Part shown: one piece after another, positions 45,491 to 53,772 of the stretch
Numbering within the stretch: position 1 is the stretch's first letter
Layout of the letters: each line of letters begins with the position of its first letter
Assembly: GCF_003355455.1 (NCBI RefSeq)
Contig: NZ_CP031357.1
Coordinates: 164,501 to 228,500 of the forward strand
Source of the DNA: Erythrobacter aureus
Lineage (GTDB): Bacteria; Pseudomonadota; Alphaproteobacteria; Sphingomonadales; Sphingomonadaceae
Length of the DNA: 64,000 bases
Direction of reading: 5' to 3'
The notes under the pieces: generated by a model
Told to the model about the DNA's origin: nothing
What the model saw: only the letters and a program-made list of their open reading frames with translations
Database searches by the model: none
Position numbers and translations under genes: made by a program

Positions 45491-45865
45491 TCAGGCGAAG
45501 ATGATGTTGAAGAAAGTCGTGAGGGCGAAGGGCAAACCGATCGCCAATGCCCACAACAGCAATTGGTCGCGGCGGAAGGCCGGTTTCAGACCGATTTCGG
45601 CGGCCTCTTCGTCGCTCAGGCCGATCCAGCGCCGTTCGAACCAGCGGCAGGCGGGAATGATGCCGGCGACCAGAACCACGAGGGCGAGATAGGGCATGAT
45701 CGAGGACGATCCCTGCTTCATCGCATGAACCGTCACGAAAATCTGCAGCGCGGTGTAAACCAGCAGGGCGAGCGCCACATTGTCGCTCATCGCCTTGCGC
45801 CAATCACGCTTGCGAGCGGATGAGCGACCACCTGCGAAATCGTTTTCGTCGAGCGCCTTGTTCAC
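45491..45865 (-). CDS. Small membrane protein of unknown function
   Basis: A 124-residue protein with three hydrophobic segments (VALALLVYTALQIFVTVHAM, IMPYLALVVLVAGIIPAC, LLLWALAIGLPFALTTFFNI) and a charged N-terminus. The start is a GTG with GGGAGAGG upstream; an ATG in the frame (MSDNVALAL) is a second choice. No family is recognised. It precedes pmbA on the same strand by 73 nt, so it may be the first gene of that operon. It is divergent from lptB. Confidence 0.7.
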   Translation of the reverse strand: MNKALDENDFAGGRSSARKRDWRKAMSDNVALALLVYTALQIFVTVHAMKQGSSSIMPYLALVVLVAGIIPACRWFERRWIGLSDEEAAEIGLKPAFRRDQLLLWALAIGLPFALTTFFNIIFA

Positions 45866-46050
45866 TGCGCCTCTCCCTGTCTCTCCTGCCCGAATCGCAT
45901 TGTTTCAAAAATGCCGCCCGCTGGCAAGCAATCCTGCGCGAACGGGCAATGGGATGTGGGAAAGCGCCGGGCGACGGCGCCTATGCACGAATCCTGCCAG
46001 TTCGTCGAAAAAGGCAAGGTCGTGGGGTTTTCACGCCCGGTTCGCGTGCT

Positions 46051-46848
46051 ATGTCGCCGTGCATGGCCGATATCGGATTAAGCTCGGACAATGCCGCAGT
46101 GCATGATGCCGCCCCGCCCATTCCGCAGGGCGGGCTCGAAGTTATTTCCATTGCCAAGAGCTACGACAAGCGCGCCGTACTGACGGATATTTCCCTCAGC
46201 GTCGGCAAGGGGGAGGTTCTCGGCCTGCTCGGGCCGAACGGCGCGGGCAAGACCACATGCTTCTATTCGATCATGGGGCTGGTGCGGCCGGATGCCGGGC
46301 GTATCCTTATGGATGGCGAAGACGTGACCAATCTGCCGATGTATCGCCGCGCGATCCTGGGGCTCGGCTATTTGCCGCAGGAAACAAGCATTTTTCGCGG
46401 GATGACGGTCGAGCAGAATATCAATTGCGTGCTCGAAATGGTCGAGCCCGATCCGGACACGCGCGCGCAGGAGCTCGAGCGCCTGCTCGACGAATTCGGT
46501 CTCGCGCGGTTGCGGGCGAGTCCGGCCATGGCGCTGTCCGGCGGCGAGCGGCGCCGCTGCGAGATCGCGCGGGCACTGGCGGCGAAGCCCTCTATCATGC
46601 TCCTCGACGAGCCTTTTGCCGGGATCGATCCCCTGTCGATCAGCGATATCCGGGATTTGGTGAAAGACCTCAGAACGCGCGGTATCGGTGTGCTGATCAC
46701 CGACCACAATGTGCGCGAGACGCTGGAGATCGTCGATCGGGCCTGCATCATCTATGGTGGCCAGGTGTTGTTTGCCGGTACGCCCGAAGCGCTGGTGGCG
46801 GATGAAAATGTGCGCCGCCTCTATCTAGGCGAGGGATTCACTCTGTGA
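46051..46848 (+). CDS. lptB: Lipopolysaccharide export ABC transporter ATP-binding protein
   Basis: ATPase of about 265 residues that powers lipopolysaccharide extraction from the inner membrane with LptFG and LptC. Walker A is GPNGAGKTTC, the Q-loop YLPQETSIFRGMTVEQNI is specific to LptB, the signature is LSGGERRRCEIARALAAKP, Walker B IMLLDEPFAGIDPLS, H-loop TDHNVRE. The start is either ATG 46051 or 46063; neither has a clear ribosome-binding site. It is followed by rpoN 26 nt later, a pairing seen in many proteobacteria. The usual lptC and lptA are not next to it here. Confidence 0.96.
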   Translation: MSPCMADIGLSSDNAAVHDAAPPIPQGGLEVISIAKSYDKRAVLTDISLSVGKGEVLGLLGPNGAGKTTCFYSIMGLVRPDAGRILMDGEDVTNLPMYRRAILGLGYLPQETSIFRGMTVEQNINCVLEMVEPDPDTRAQELERLLDEFGLARLRASPAMALSGGERRRCEIARALAAKPSIMLLDEPFAGIDPLSISDIRDLVKDLRTRGIGVLITDHNVRETLEIVDRACIIYGGQVLFAGTPEALVADENVRRLYLGEGFTL

Positions 46849-46874
46849 CGCGCAGGCACGCCCGGAATTGAACC

Positions 46875-48335
46875 ATGGCGCTTAGCCCAAGGCTGGACCT
46901 CCGGCAGACTCAAACGCTGGTGATGACGCCGCAGCTCCAGCAGGCGATCAAGCTGCTGGCGCTGTCCAATCTGGAAATCGAAACCTTCGTCGGCGAAGTG
47001 CTCGATGCCAATCCGCTGCTAGAGATGGGAGAGGTCGGCCGGGAGGCGGGCGAAGAGACGCCACCGGATGTCACCGAACCCGATAGCGCGACGGAATTCG
47101 ACGGCGAGAATGCACTCGACGTCGCCGGTCACGCCATCGATCCCGAAGCCGCGCCGGGCGATATGGCGCAAGGGGAAGCCGGAGACTGGAGCCGTGCCGA
47201 TATCGGCATGGCCGGCGGTGAATTGCCCGATCTCGAAAACCGCTCCGCCGAGGGGCCGACGCTGGCCGATCATTTGACCGAGCAGGTCGGTGCGGTGGCG
47301 CGCGATTCACGCGAGGCGCTGATCGCCATGCGGATCATCGGCGAACTGGACGAGGCGGGTTATCTGCCCACCGACCTGCTTCAAATCGCCGAGGAGCTGG
47401 GTGTGCCGCTTGCCGAAGCCGAACGCGCACTTGAGACCGTGCAATCGCTCGATCCGACCGGCGTTGGCGCGCGAACGCTGGCCGAATGCCTGGCACTGCA
47501 GGCCAAGGAGGCGGACCGGTACGATCCCTGCATGGCGAGGCTGATCGACAATCTCGACCTGGTGGTGAAGGGCGATATCGCCCGGCTGAAGCGCATGTGC
47601 GAAGTCGATGACGAGGACTTCACCGACATGCTCGCCGAACTGCGCGGTTACGATCCCAAGCCGGGGCTGGCCTTCGGCGGCGGCACCGAATCGGCGATCG
47701 TGCCCGACGTGCTGATTACGCCGAGTGCGCAAGGCTGGGACATCCGCATCAACGAGGCGAGCCTCCCGCGTCTGGTGGTCAATCGCGAATACTATCTCGA
47801 ACTCAAAAGCGGCGCGCGCGACAAGGCCTCGCAAAGCTGGCTCAACGAACAGCTCGGCGAAGCCGACTGGCTGATCCGCGCGCTGGACCAGCGCCAGAAG
47901 ACGATCCTGAAAACCGCGGCCGAAATCGTAAAGAGGCAGGAAGGCTTCTTTCGCGAAGGGGTTACCGCCATGCGCCCCCTGACCCTGCGCGACGTGGCCG
48001 AGAAGATCGAGATGCACGAAAGCACGGTCAGCCGCGTGACCAGCAACAAATATCTGTCGTGCCCTCGCGGAACCTTCGAGCTGAAATATTTCTTCACCAG
48101 CGGGGTCGCCGCCGCCGATGGCGAAGGCGCGAGCAGCGAAGCGATCAAGGCGCGCATCAAGGCTTTGTGCGACGCGGAAGATCCCAAAAAAGTGCTGTCG
48201 GATCAGAAGCTCGCCGATCTGCTCAATGGCGAGGGGTACGATCTGGCGCGCCGCACGGTGGCCAAATATCGCGAGGCAATCGGCATCGGATCCAGTGCCC
48301 AACGCCGCCGCGAAAAGAAGCTGCGCGCTTTATGA
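46875..48335 (+). CDS. rpoN: RNA polymerase sigma-54 factor
   Basis: A 486-residue sigma-54. The glutamine-rich N-terminal activator-interacting region is MALSPRLDLRQTQTLVMTPQ with QLQQAIKLLALSNLEIE. The core-binding and HTH regions follow (LRDVAEKIEMHESTVSRVTS). The C-terminal RpoN box is ARRTVAKYREAIGIGSSAQR. It requires an AAA+ activator to open promoters; none is present in the window. It is expressed with lptB. Confidence 0.97.
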   Translation: MALSPRLDLRQTQTLVMTPQLQQAIKLLALSNLEIETFVGEVLDANPLLEMGEVGREAGEETPPDVTEPDSATEFDGENALDVAGHAIDPEAAPGDMAQGEAGDWSRADIGMAGGELPDLENRSAEGPTLADHLTEQVGAVARDSREALIAMRIIGELDEAGYLPTDLLQIAEELGVPLAEAERALETVQSLDPTGVGARTLAECLALQAKEADRYDPCMARLIDNLDLVVKGDIARLKRMCEVDDEDFTDMLAELRGYDPKPGLAFGGGTESAIVPDVLITPSAQGWDIRINEASLPRLVVNREYYLELKSGARDKASQSWLNEQLGEADWLIRALDQRQKTILKTAAEIVKRQEGFFREGVTAMRPLTLRDVAEKIEMHESTVSRVTSNKYLSCPRGTFELKYFFTSGVAAADGEGASSEAIKARIKALCDAEDPKKVLSDQKLADLLNGEGYDLARRTVAKYREAIGIGSSAQRRREKKLRAL

Positions 48336-48358
48336 GGCCCGGATGGCCGCTTCGAAAA

Positions 48359-48412
48359 GTTAACGACTTTTACCCCGCGTTAACCTTTTTCGTTCAGATG
48401 TGATGTGGTTAA
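48359..48412 (+). promoter_or_regulatory. Candidate CtrA autoregulatory half-sites
   Basis: GTTAAC occurs at 48359-48364 and 48379-48384, exactly 20 bp (two helical turns) apart, and a further TTAA at 48409-48412. TTAA is the half-site of the CtrA motif TTAA-N7-TTAA. The sites lie 65-120 bp upstream of the ctrA start, consistent with autoregulation; the spacing is not the canonical seven. Confidence 0.5.
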
Positions 48413-48477
48413 TACAGGGCAACACCTCTTTCCGGGGCGTTACCGAACGACACTAGGGACCATTCAGGGGAGTTCCG

Positions 48478-49173
48478 ATGCGTGTACTGCTGATCGAAGA
48501 CGAGCCGACAACCGCCAAGGCAATCGAGCTGATGCTCACCACCGAAGGCTTCAACGTCTACTCGACCGACCTCGGCGAGGAAGGTTTGGACCTCGGCAAG
48601 CTGTATGATTACGATATCATCCTGCTCGATCTGAACCTGCCCGACATGCATGGGTATGACGTGCTCAAGAAGCTCCGCGTCGCCAAGGTGCAGACCCCGG
48701 TACTGATCCTTTCGGGCATCGCCGAAATGGACTCCAAAATCCGTTCGTTCGGCTTCGGTGCCGACGATTACGTGACCAAGCCTTTCCATCGCGAAGAACT
48801 GGTCGCGCGCATCCATGCCGTGGTCCGCCGTTCGAAGGGCCACAGTCAGTCGGTCATCCGGACCGGCAAGCTGGCGGTGAACCTCGATGCGAAAACCGTC
48901 GAGGTCGACGGTGCCCGCGTCCACCTGACCGGCAAGGAATATGCGATGCTGGAGCTGCTTTCGCTCCGCAAGGGCACCACGCTGACCAAGGAAATGTTCC
49001 TCAACCACCTGTATGGCGGCATGGACGAGCCCGAGCTCAAGATCATCGACGTCTTCATCTGCAAGCTGCGCAAGAAGCTCAGCCATGCATGCGGCGGCGA
49101 GAATTACATCGAAACCGTTTGGGGGCGCGGCTACGTGCTGCGCGATCCGAACGAAGAGGCCGAGGCGGCCTGA
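48478..49173 (+). CDS. ctrA: Cell-cycle response regulator CtrA
   Basis: A 231-residue OmpR-type response regulator. The receiver domain MRVLLIEDEPTTAKAIELML has the phospho-acceptor Asp51 in DIILLDLNLPDMHGYDVLKK, and KPFHREELVARIHAVVRRS ends it. The winged-helix part (LTGKEYAMLELLSLRKGTTL, KIIDVFICKLRKKLSHACGG) matches CtrA closely. In sphingomonads it mainly controls motility and cell-cycle genes. GGGGAG precedes the ATG. A UUCG-loop terminator follows. Confidence 0.98.
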   Translation: MRVLLIEDEPTTAKAIELMLTTEGFNVYSTDLGEEGLDLGKLYDYDIILLDLNLPDMHGYDVLKKLRVAKVQTPVLILSGIAEMDSKIRSFGFGADDYVTKPFHREELVARIHAVVRRSKGHSQSVIRTGKLAVNLDAKTVEVDGARVHLTGKEYAMLELLSLRKGTTLTKEMFLNHLYGGMDEPELKIIDVFICKLRKKLSHACGGENYIETVWGRGYVLRDPNEEAEAA

Positions 49174-49203
49174 CCCCCTCACCCCTGGACGGGACAGCGA
49201 GAG

Positions 49204-49233
49204 ACGCCCGGAGCTTCGGCTGCCGGGCGTTTT
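49204..49233 (+). terminator. Rho-independent terminator of ctrA
   Basis: Stem ACGCCCGGAGC (49204-49214) with GCTGCCGGGCGT (49219-49230), a stable TTCG tetraloop, one bulged base, then TTTT. The stop codon of the convergent channel gene begins at the next base. Confidence 0.88.
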
Positions 49234-50446
49234 CTATTTGTGTTCCGCCATACGCGCGAAATCCAGGCCGCTGGGTTCCTGGAAAATGCGCAGTTCGAAT
49301 TCGGGAGGATCGCAATCAGATGGTCGAAGATATCCGCCTGGATCGATTCATATTCGCCCCAGTCGACCGTATCGGTGAAACAGTAGATCTCTAGCGGCAG
49401 GCCCTGCGGCCCCGGAGGGAGCTGACGCACCATCAGCGTGAACCCCCGCCCGCGATACGCGGATGGCTTTTGAGGTAGGCAATCACATAGGCGCGCAGGG
49501 TGCCGATATTGGTGATGCGACGGGCATTGATTTCGTCGTAATCGCTGGACAATTCGTGGCGGTTCCACTCCGCTATCTCGGCCTCTTTTCTGGCGAGGTA
49601 CTCGTCGAGCAGCCGGAAGCGCCTGAGCCCGGCAACCTCGTCTCCGCTCAGGAAACGGACCGCGTTCTGGTCGATCACCAGCGCCCGCTTGATTCGCCTG
49701 CCACCGCTTTCGCTCATCCCGCGCCAGTTGCGATAGGCATCGGAAATGAGCCGGTGCGTCGGAATGGTGGTGATGGTCTTGTCGAAATTCTGCACCTTGA
49801 CCGTGTGCAGCGCGATGTCGATCACATCGCCATCGGCATTCATGCTCGGCATTTCGATCCAGTCGCCGACACGTAGCATGTCGTTGCTGGTGAGCTGAAC
49901 GCTGGCGACCAGGCTGAGGATCGTATCCTTGAAAACCAGCATCAGTACCGCTGCCATGGCGCCGAGACCGGACAGAAGCAGCAGCGGCGACTGTTCGATC
50001 AGCACCGCGATCATCAGGATCGCCGCACCGCAGAACACGACGATTTTCACCACCTGGACATAGCCCTTGATCGGGCGGCTGCGCGCTTCGGGTCGGCGCG
50101 CATAGAGCTCGTTCGCATAATTGAGCGCCCAGCTGATCGCCATCGCCACGGACAGCACGATCAGCGCCTTCACGACATTGACCGTGACTGTCACCACCTC
50201 CGCCGGCAGATTGGGTACCACGGCAATCCCGCGCGATACAATCAGCAGCGGGATCACGGTGGCGAGCCACGCGACCGAGCGATCCACAGTGTCGCTGCGC
50301 TTGTCGAGATAGGGCGCGGCAGCGCGCAGCAGAACGCGCTTGATCAGCCAGTTCACCGCCAGCGCAACGACCGCGAGGCCCGCGAGAGCGATCAGCGACT
50401 GCAGCCACAGCGCGAGTTCGGAATAATCGTCGAGAAGTCCTTGCAT
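49234..50446 (-). CDS. YbdG-like MscS channel, broken by two frameshifts
   Basis: Mechanosensitive channel with five membrane segments followed by the pore helix (LMLVFKDTILSLVASVQLTS) and a long cytoplasmic part. The open frame from MQGLLDDYSELALWLQS stops at 49433 after HPRIAGGGSR. One extra G in the G5 run (complement of 49443-49447) restores FTLMVRQLPPGPQGLPLEIY and CFTDTVDWGEYESIQADIFD. A second extra base at the CCC near 49303-49305 (complement GGG) restores ILPEFELRIFQEPSGLDFAR and a TAG at 49234-49236. The repaired protein is about 403 residues, matching YbdG relatives. Both breaks are in short G/C runs and may be base-call errors. Confidence 0.8.
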
Positions 50447-50575
50447 GCGCTGCCGCCTAGCCGTTCCCGCAACACCGCTTCAACCCCCAGCCCGGCAGAG
50501 ATTTTCTATCTCGCCCGGCTCGGCGAAGCGCAGTAAGTGCCGTCAGCGACAATTGCGAAAGGCGAGCCCCCGATC

Positions 50576-51338
50576 ATGGAGGTGTTCGGTATCGATCTGG
50601 GGTGATTGCCCCTTCATCCTGATCGGTTTTGCGGCCCAGATGGTCGACGGCGCGCTGGGCATGGCCTTTGGCGTCATCACGAATACGCTTATGGTCGGCC
50701 TGCTGGGGGTGCCCCCCGCGCTGGCCTCGCAGCGCGTTCATCTCGTCGAATGCTTTACCACTGCGACCTCGGGCATCAGCCATTTGCTCAGCGGCAATAT
50801 CGACAAAGCCCTGTTCTTCCGGCTGTTGATACCCGGCATTATCGGCGGGCTGATCGGGAGCTACGTTCTGGCATCGATCGATGGCGATACGATCAAGCCC
50901 TTCGTGCTGCTCTATCTCACTGGTATCGGCCTGTGGTTGCTCGTGCGCGGCCTGCTCTACCCGCCCAAGCTGCGTCAGGCCAGATATGTAGCGCCGCTGG
51001 GCCTTGTAGGCGGGTTCCTCGATTCCGCCGGTGGTGGCGGCTGGGGCCCGGTGGTGACGTCCAACCTGCTGGTCCAGGGAGCCGAACCACGCAAGGTCGT
51101 CGGCACGGTCAATTCGGTCGAATTCTTCCTGACACTCTCCATCTCGGTCAGCTTCGCCTATCATCTGGGCATATCGCATATCGCCGGGCCCACGCTGGGC
51201 CTGATCATCGGCGGGATCGCCGCGGCACCCTTCGGGGCACTGGCGGCGAAGCATTTCAGCCCCAAGCTGATGCTGATCCTGGTCGGGATCGCGCTGAGCG
51301 TCACCAGCGCGTACGGCATCTGGACGACATGGGGATGA
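50576..51338 (+). CDS. TauE/SafE-family sulfite or sulfur-compound exporter, N-terminal frameshift
   Basis: Membrane protein of about 254 residues with eight hydrophobic segments and the TauE signature FILIGFAAQMVDGALGMAFG near the N-terminus. Family members export sulfite or organosulfonates, or are annotated as anion permeases. The likely start is ATG 50576 (MEVFGIDLG), but a TGA follows. Adding one G to GGGG (50599-50602) and one C to CCCC (50609-50612) gives MEVFGIDLGVIAPFILIGFA in one frame. Without repair, translation could only begin at the ATG at 50640 (MVDGALGMA), losing the first helix. Paired with trmB 19 nt downstream. Confidence 0.85.
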
Positions 51339-51357
51339 TGGCGCTACGGCGCGCCGC

Positions 51358-52065
51358 ATGTCAGCATTCAAGGAAGGCGATCCGACCACGCTCAACCGGC
51401 TTTACGGCCGCAGCCAGGGCAAACCCCTGCGCGCGGCACAGCAGGAGCTGGTCGACAAGCTGCTGCCGCAGATCTCGGTGCCGAGCGAAGGGCCGGTGAC
51501 GTCCGAAGCGCTGTTCGGCTTCGAGCGCCCGCTGCATTTCGAGATCGGCTTCGGCGGGGGCGAGCATCTGGCCGAGCGTGCCGACATGCTGCCCGATCAC
51601 GGCTTCATCGGCGCCGAACCCTTCGTCAACGGAGTGGCGCAGGCGCTGACCCATGTGCGCGACCGGACCCTGGCCAATGTCCGCATCCACCATGGCGATG
51701 CGCTGGAAGTGCTGCGCCGCGTGCCCGACGGCGCGTTGACGATGCTCTACCTGCTCCATCCCGATCCCTGGCCCAAGAACAAGCACGCCAAGCGGCGGAT
51801 GATGAATGACGGGCCGGTTCGCATGATCGCCGACAAGCTCAAGCCGGGCGGCGAGTTCCGCTTCGGCACCGACCACCCTGTCTATCTGCGCCACGCCCTG
51901 ATGGTGATGCGCCGCTTCACCGATCAATTCGAATGGATCGTCGATGGCCCCGGAAGCTGGCAGAACCGCCCCTCCGGCTGGCCCGAAACACGCTACGAAC
52001 ACAAGGCGCGCACAGTCTACGGCCACGAAGTGTGGTACTTCCGCTGGAGGCGTACCGAAGGGTAG
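51358..52065 (+). CDS. trmB: tRNA (guanine-N7-)-methyltransferase
   Basis: A 235-residue SAM enzyme that methylates G46 in the tRNA variable loop. LHFEIGFGGGEHLAERADM is the SAM site, NVRIHHGDALEVLRRVPDGA the following strand, and LLHPDPWPKNKHAKRRMMND the tRNA-binding signature. MSAFKEGDPTTLNRLYGRSQ starts it. Together with the TauE gene it forms a short plus-strand pair. Confidence 0.97.
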   Translation: MSAFKEGDPTTLNRLYGRSQGKPLRAAQQELVDKLLPQISVPSEGPVTSEALFGFERPLHFEIGFGGGEHLAERADMLPDHGFIGAEPFVNGVAQALTHVRDRTLANVRIHHGDALEVLRRVPDGALTMLYLLHPDPWPKNKHAKRRMMNDGPVRMIADKLKPGGEFRFGTDHPVYLRHALMVMRRFTDQFEWIVDGPGSWQNRPSGWPETRYEHKARTVYGHEVWYFRWRRTEG

Positions 52066-52128
52066 CTCTGGCGTAGAAAAGGCATTTTATTTCAACAGTA
52101 TATCTACGCTATGTCTTGCGACCCTTGG

Positions 52129-52162
52129 CGGTGATTTCCGCCTCGGTGATTGCCGGGTGATT
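52129..52162 (+). repeat. Three GGTGATT repeats ahead of the integrase
   Basis: CGGTGATT at 52129-52136 and 52144-52151, then GGGTGATT at 52155-52162, 11-15 bp apart, just before the integrase ribosome-binding site. Integrases of this kind often bind short direct repeats (arm sites) near their own gene. No full att core could be identified. Confidence 0.4.
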
Positions 52163-52188
52163 GCTGGAAACAGAGTTCGGAGAGCAAA

Positions 52189-53388
52189 ATGGCGCGTGGA
52201 AAGATCACCAAGCGAAGCGTTGATTCGTTAATCGCAAAAGCCAGTGAAGGCTTTCTGTGGGACAGTAGCCTCAAGGGCTTCGGGGCCAAGCGTTCGAAGT
52301 CGGGGGCGTTGGCCTATATCCTGCAGTTTCGCATGGGTGGTCGCGAGGCAAAAACGAGGCGCTACACGATCGGCCATCATGGATCACCTTGGACACCGAC
52401 AACTGCTCGAATTGAAGCCGAGCGCTTATCGTTGCTGATCGCGCAAGGCATTGATCCGGTCGAAGTCGAGCAGCAGCGTCGGCGCGAAGCAGTAGATCTC
52501 GCTTTCAGCAACTACGCTGACCGTTTCACCGACTCATGTACCGGGAAGGGATGGCGTGTGCTGGTCGAACGCTCGTTTCGCCTTCATGCAAAGCCGGTGC
52601 TGGGCTCCAGACCTTTACCCAAGATCACTCGCGCAGACGTGGTTGCGGTGTTTGATCGCATGCCCCGCGAACAAGCTGCAAACAAGAGAAACGTGTTCGC
52701 GGTTCTGCGGAGGATGTTCCGGTGGGCCGTTAGTCGCGGAGATCTTGAGCAGAGCCCTATGGAGGGTATGGAAACGCCTCCACCAGTCAAAGCGCGCGAC
52801 TGCTGGCTTTCCGACGAGGAGCTTGGACGAATCTGGCACCATACATACGAAACCCATCGGTGCTTCGGTCCGATCGTTCGTTTGCTTATTCTCACCGGCC
52901 AGCGGCGCGAAGAGGTTGCGTCGCTCAAATGGGAAGAACTCGATAGGGGTGAGCAGCTTTGGTCACTTCCGGGGGATCGAGCGAAGAACGGTGAATCAAA
53001 TCGCATTCCACTCGCAGAACTCGCGATCAAAGTCTTGGACGAGGTTGCCGGAGGAAGCGATTGGCCCGAAAAGGGCAGAGTCTTTACTACGTCATCGGGT
53101 GGCCGGTTTAGCGGTTATGATAAGGGCAAAAAGAAAATCGACCATTTGCTGGTCGCCGATGGAGGGGCTCTGATCGCACCCTGGCGGCTTCATGATCTCC
53201 GCCGGACACTGGCAACGGGTTTCCAGAGACTCGGAGTTAGGTTTGAGGTTACCGAGGCGATCCTCAACCACATAAGCGGAGCGCGTTCAGGCGTAGCAGG
53301 AATCTACCAACGACATGACTGGAAGTCTGAAAAGAGAGAGGCGATGGAACTCTGGAATGAGCACATTGAAACTTTGCTCCAAAGCTAA
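52189..53388 (+). CDS. Tyrosine recombinase (phage/island integrase, DUF4102 type)
   Basis: A 399-residue integrase. The N-terminal Arm-DNA-binding DUF4102 domain (about 1-90, with GFLWDSSLKGFGAKRSKSGA) is followed by a core-binding domain and the catalytic domain with Arg239 (LTGQRREEVASL), Lys near 266, His335 and Arg338 (HDLRRTLATGF), His361 (ILNHISGA) and Tyr373 (AGIYQRHDW). All catalytic residues are present. GGAGAG precedes the ATG at 52189. Codon use is visibly less GC-rich than in the neighbours, a sign of transfer. No excisionase or phage genes lie beside it. It marks a mobile-element boundary between trmB and the phosphodiester locus. Confidence 0.93.
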   Translation: MARGKITKRSVDSLIAKASEGFLWDSSLKGFGAKRSKSGALAYILQFRMGGREAKTRRYTIGHHGSPWTPTTARIEAERLSLLIAQGIDPVEVEQQRRREAVDLAFSNYADRFTDSCTGKGWRVLVERSFRLHAKPVLGSRPLPKITRADVVAVFDRMPREQAANKRNVFAVLRRMFRWAVSRGDLEQSPMEGMETPPPVKARDCWLSDEELGRIWHHTYETHRCFGPIVRLLILTGQRREEVASLKWEELDRGEQLWSLPGDRAKNGESNRIPLAELAIKVLDEVAGGSDWPEKGRVFTTSSGGRFSGYDKGKKKIDHLLVADGGALIAPWRLHDLRRTLATGFQRLGVRFEVTEAILNHISGARSGVAGIYQRHDWKSEKREAMELWNEHIETLLQS

Positions 53389-53700
53389 TCCGGTCGCACC
53401 AAACGTCCCGACAGTTCCTTGGAGACCTCAGATTTGCCCGCTCGTCTTTGAGATATACGACTCGTTCTCCATTTCTTGAGCTCTCCGACAGCAGACTTTT
53501 CCGGGCACGGCTGACGGCTTCCGGTCAATCAATCACGCGGCAGCCCCCCCAAGGCCAAAGTAGAAGTCCGGCATTGGGAACAATGGCAAGATAGCACACG
53601 CAGCTAGAAGAACGTGAAGCCCGAGATATGGAGGTGGGAATCCAGCGCGATTCAACCTGGTAGCACGGCACTTCCGGCTAGCTCTTGATCCTTACGCATC
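53389..53700. other. Non-coding stretch after the integrase
   Basis: About 310 nt, less GC-rich than the chromosome around it, with short frames lacking start sites or known products. No tRNA-like end or direct repeat matching the region upstream of the integrase was seen by eye. It is probably remnant DNA of the mobile element. Confidence 0.4.
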
Positions 53701-53731
53701 AAAAAACGGGGCGAGCAGAACGCTCGCCCCG
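53701..53731 (-). terminator. Rho-independent terminator of the TonB receptor gene
   Basis: Ten-base stem CGGGGCGAGC (53707-53716) and GCTCGCCCCG (53722-53731), AGAAC loop, with AAAAAA on the left that becomes a T-tract on the minus strand. Confidence 0.85.
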
Positions 53732-53772
53732 CAGTGTTTCCGGCAATTTGCGCGGACGGAGAGTTTAAGAAA

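Noticed and set aside
52066..52188. tRNA or tmRNA gene as integration target
   Set aside because: No cloverleaf, CCA end or T-arm motif was seen in the gap upstream of the integrase.
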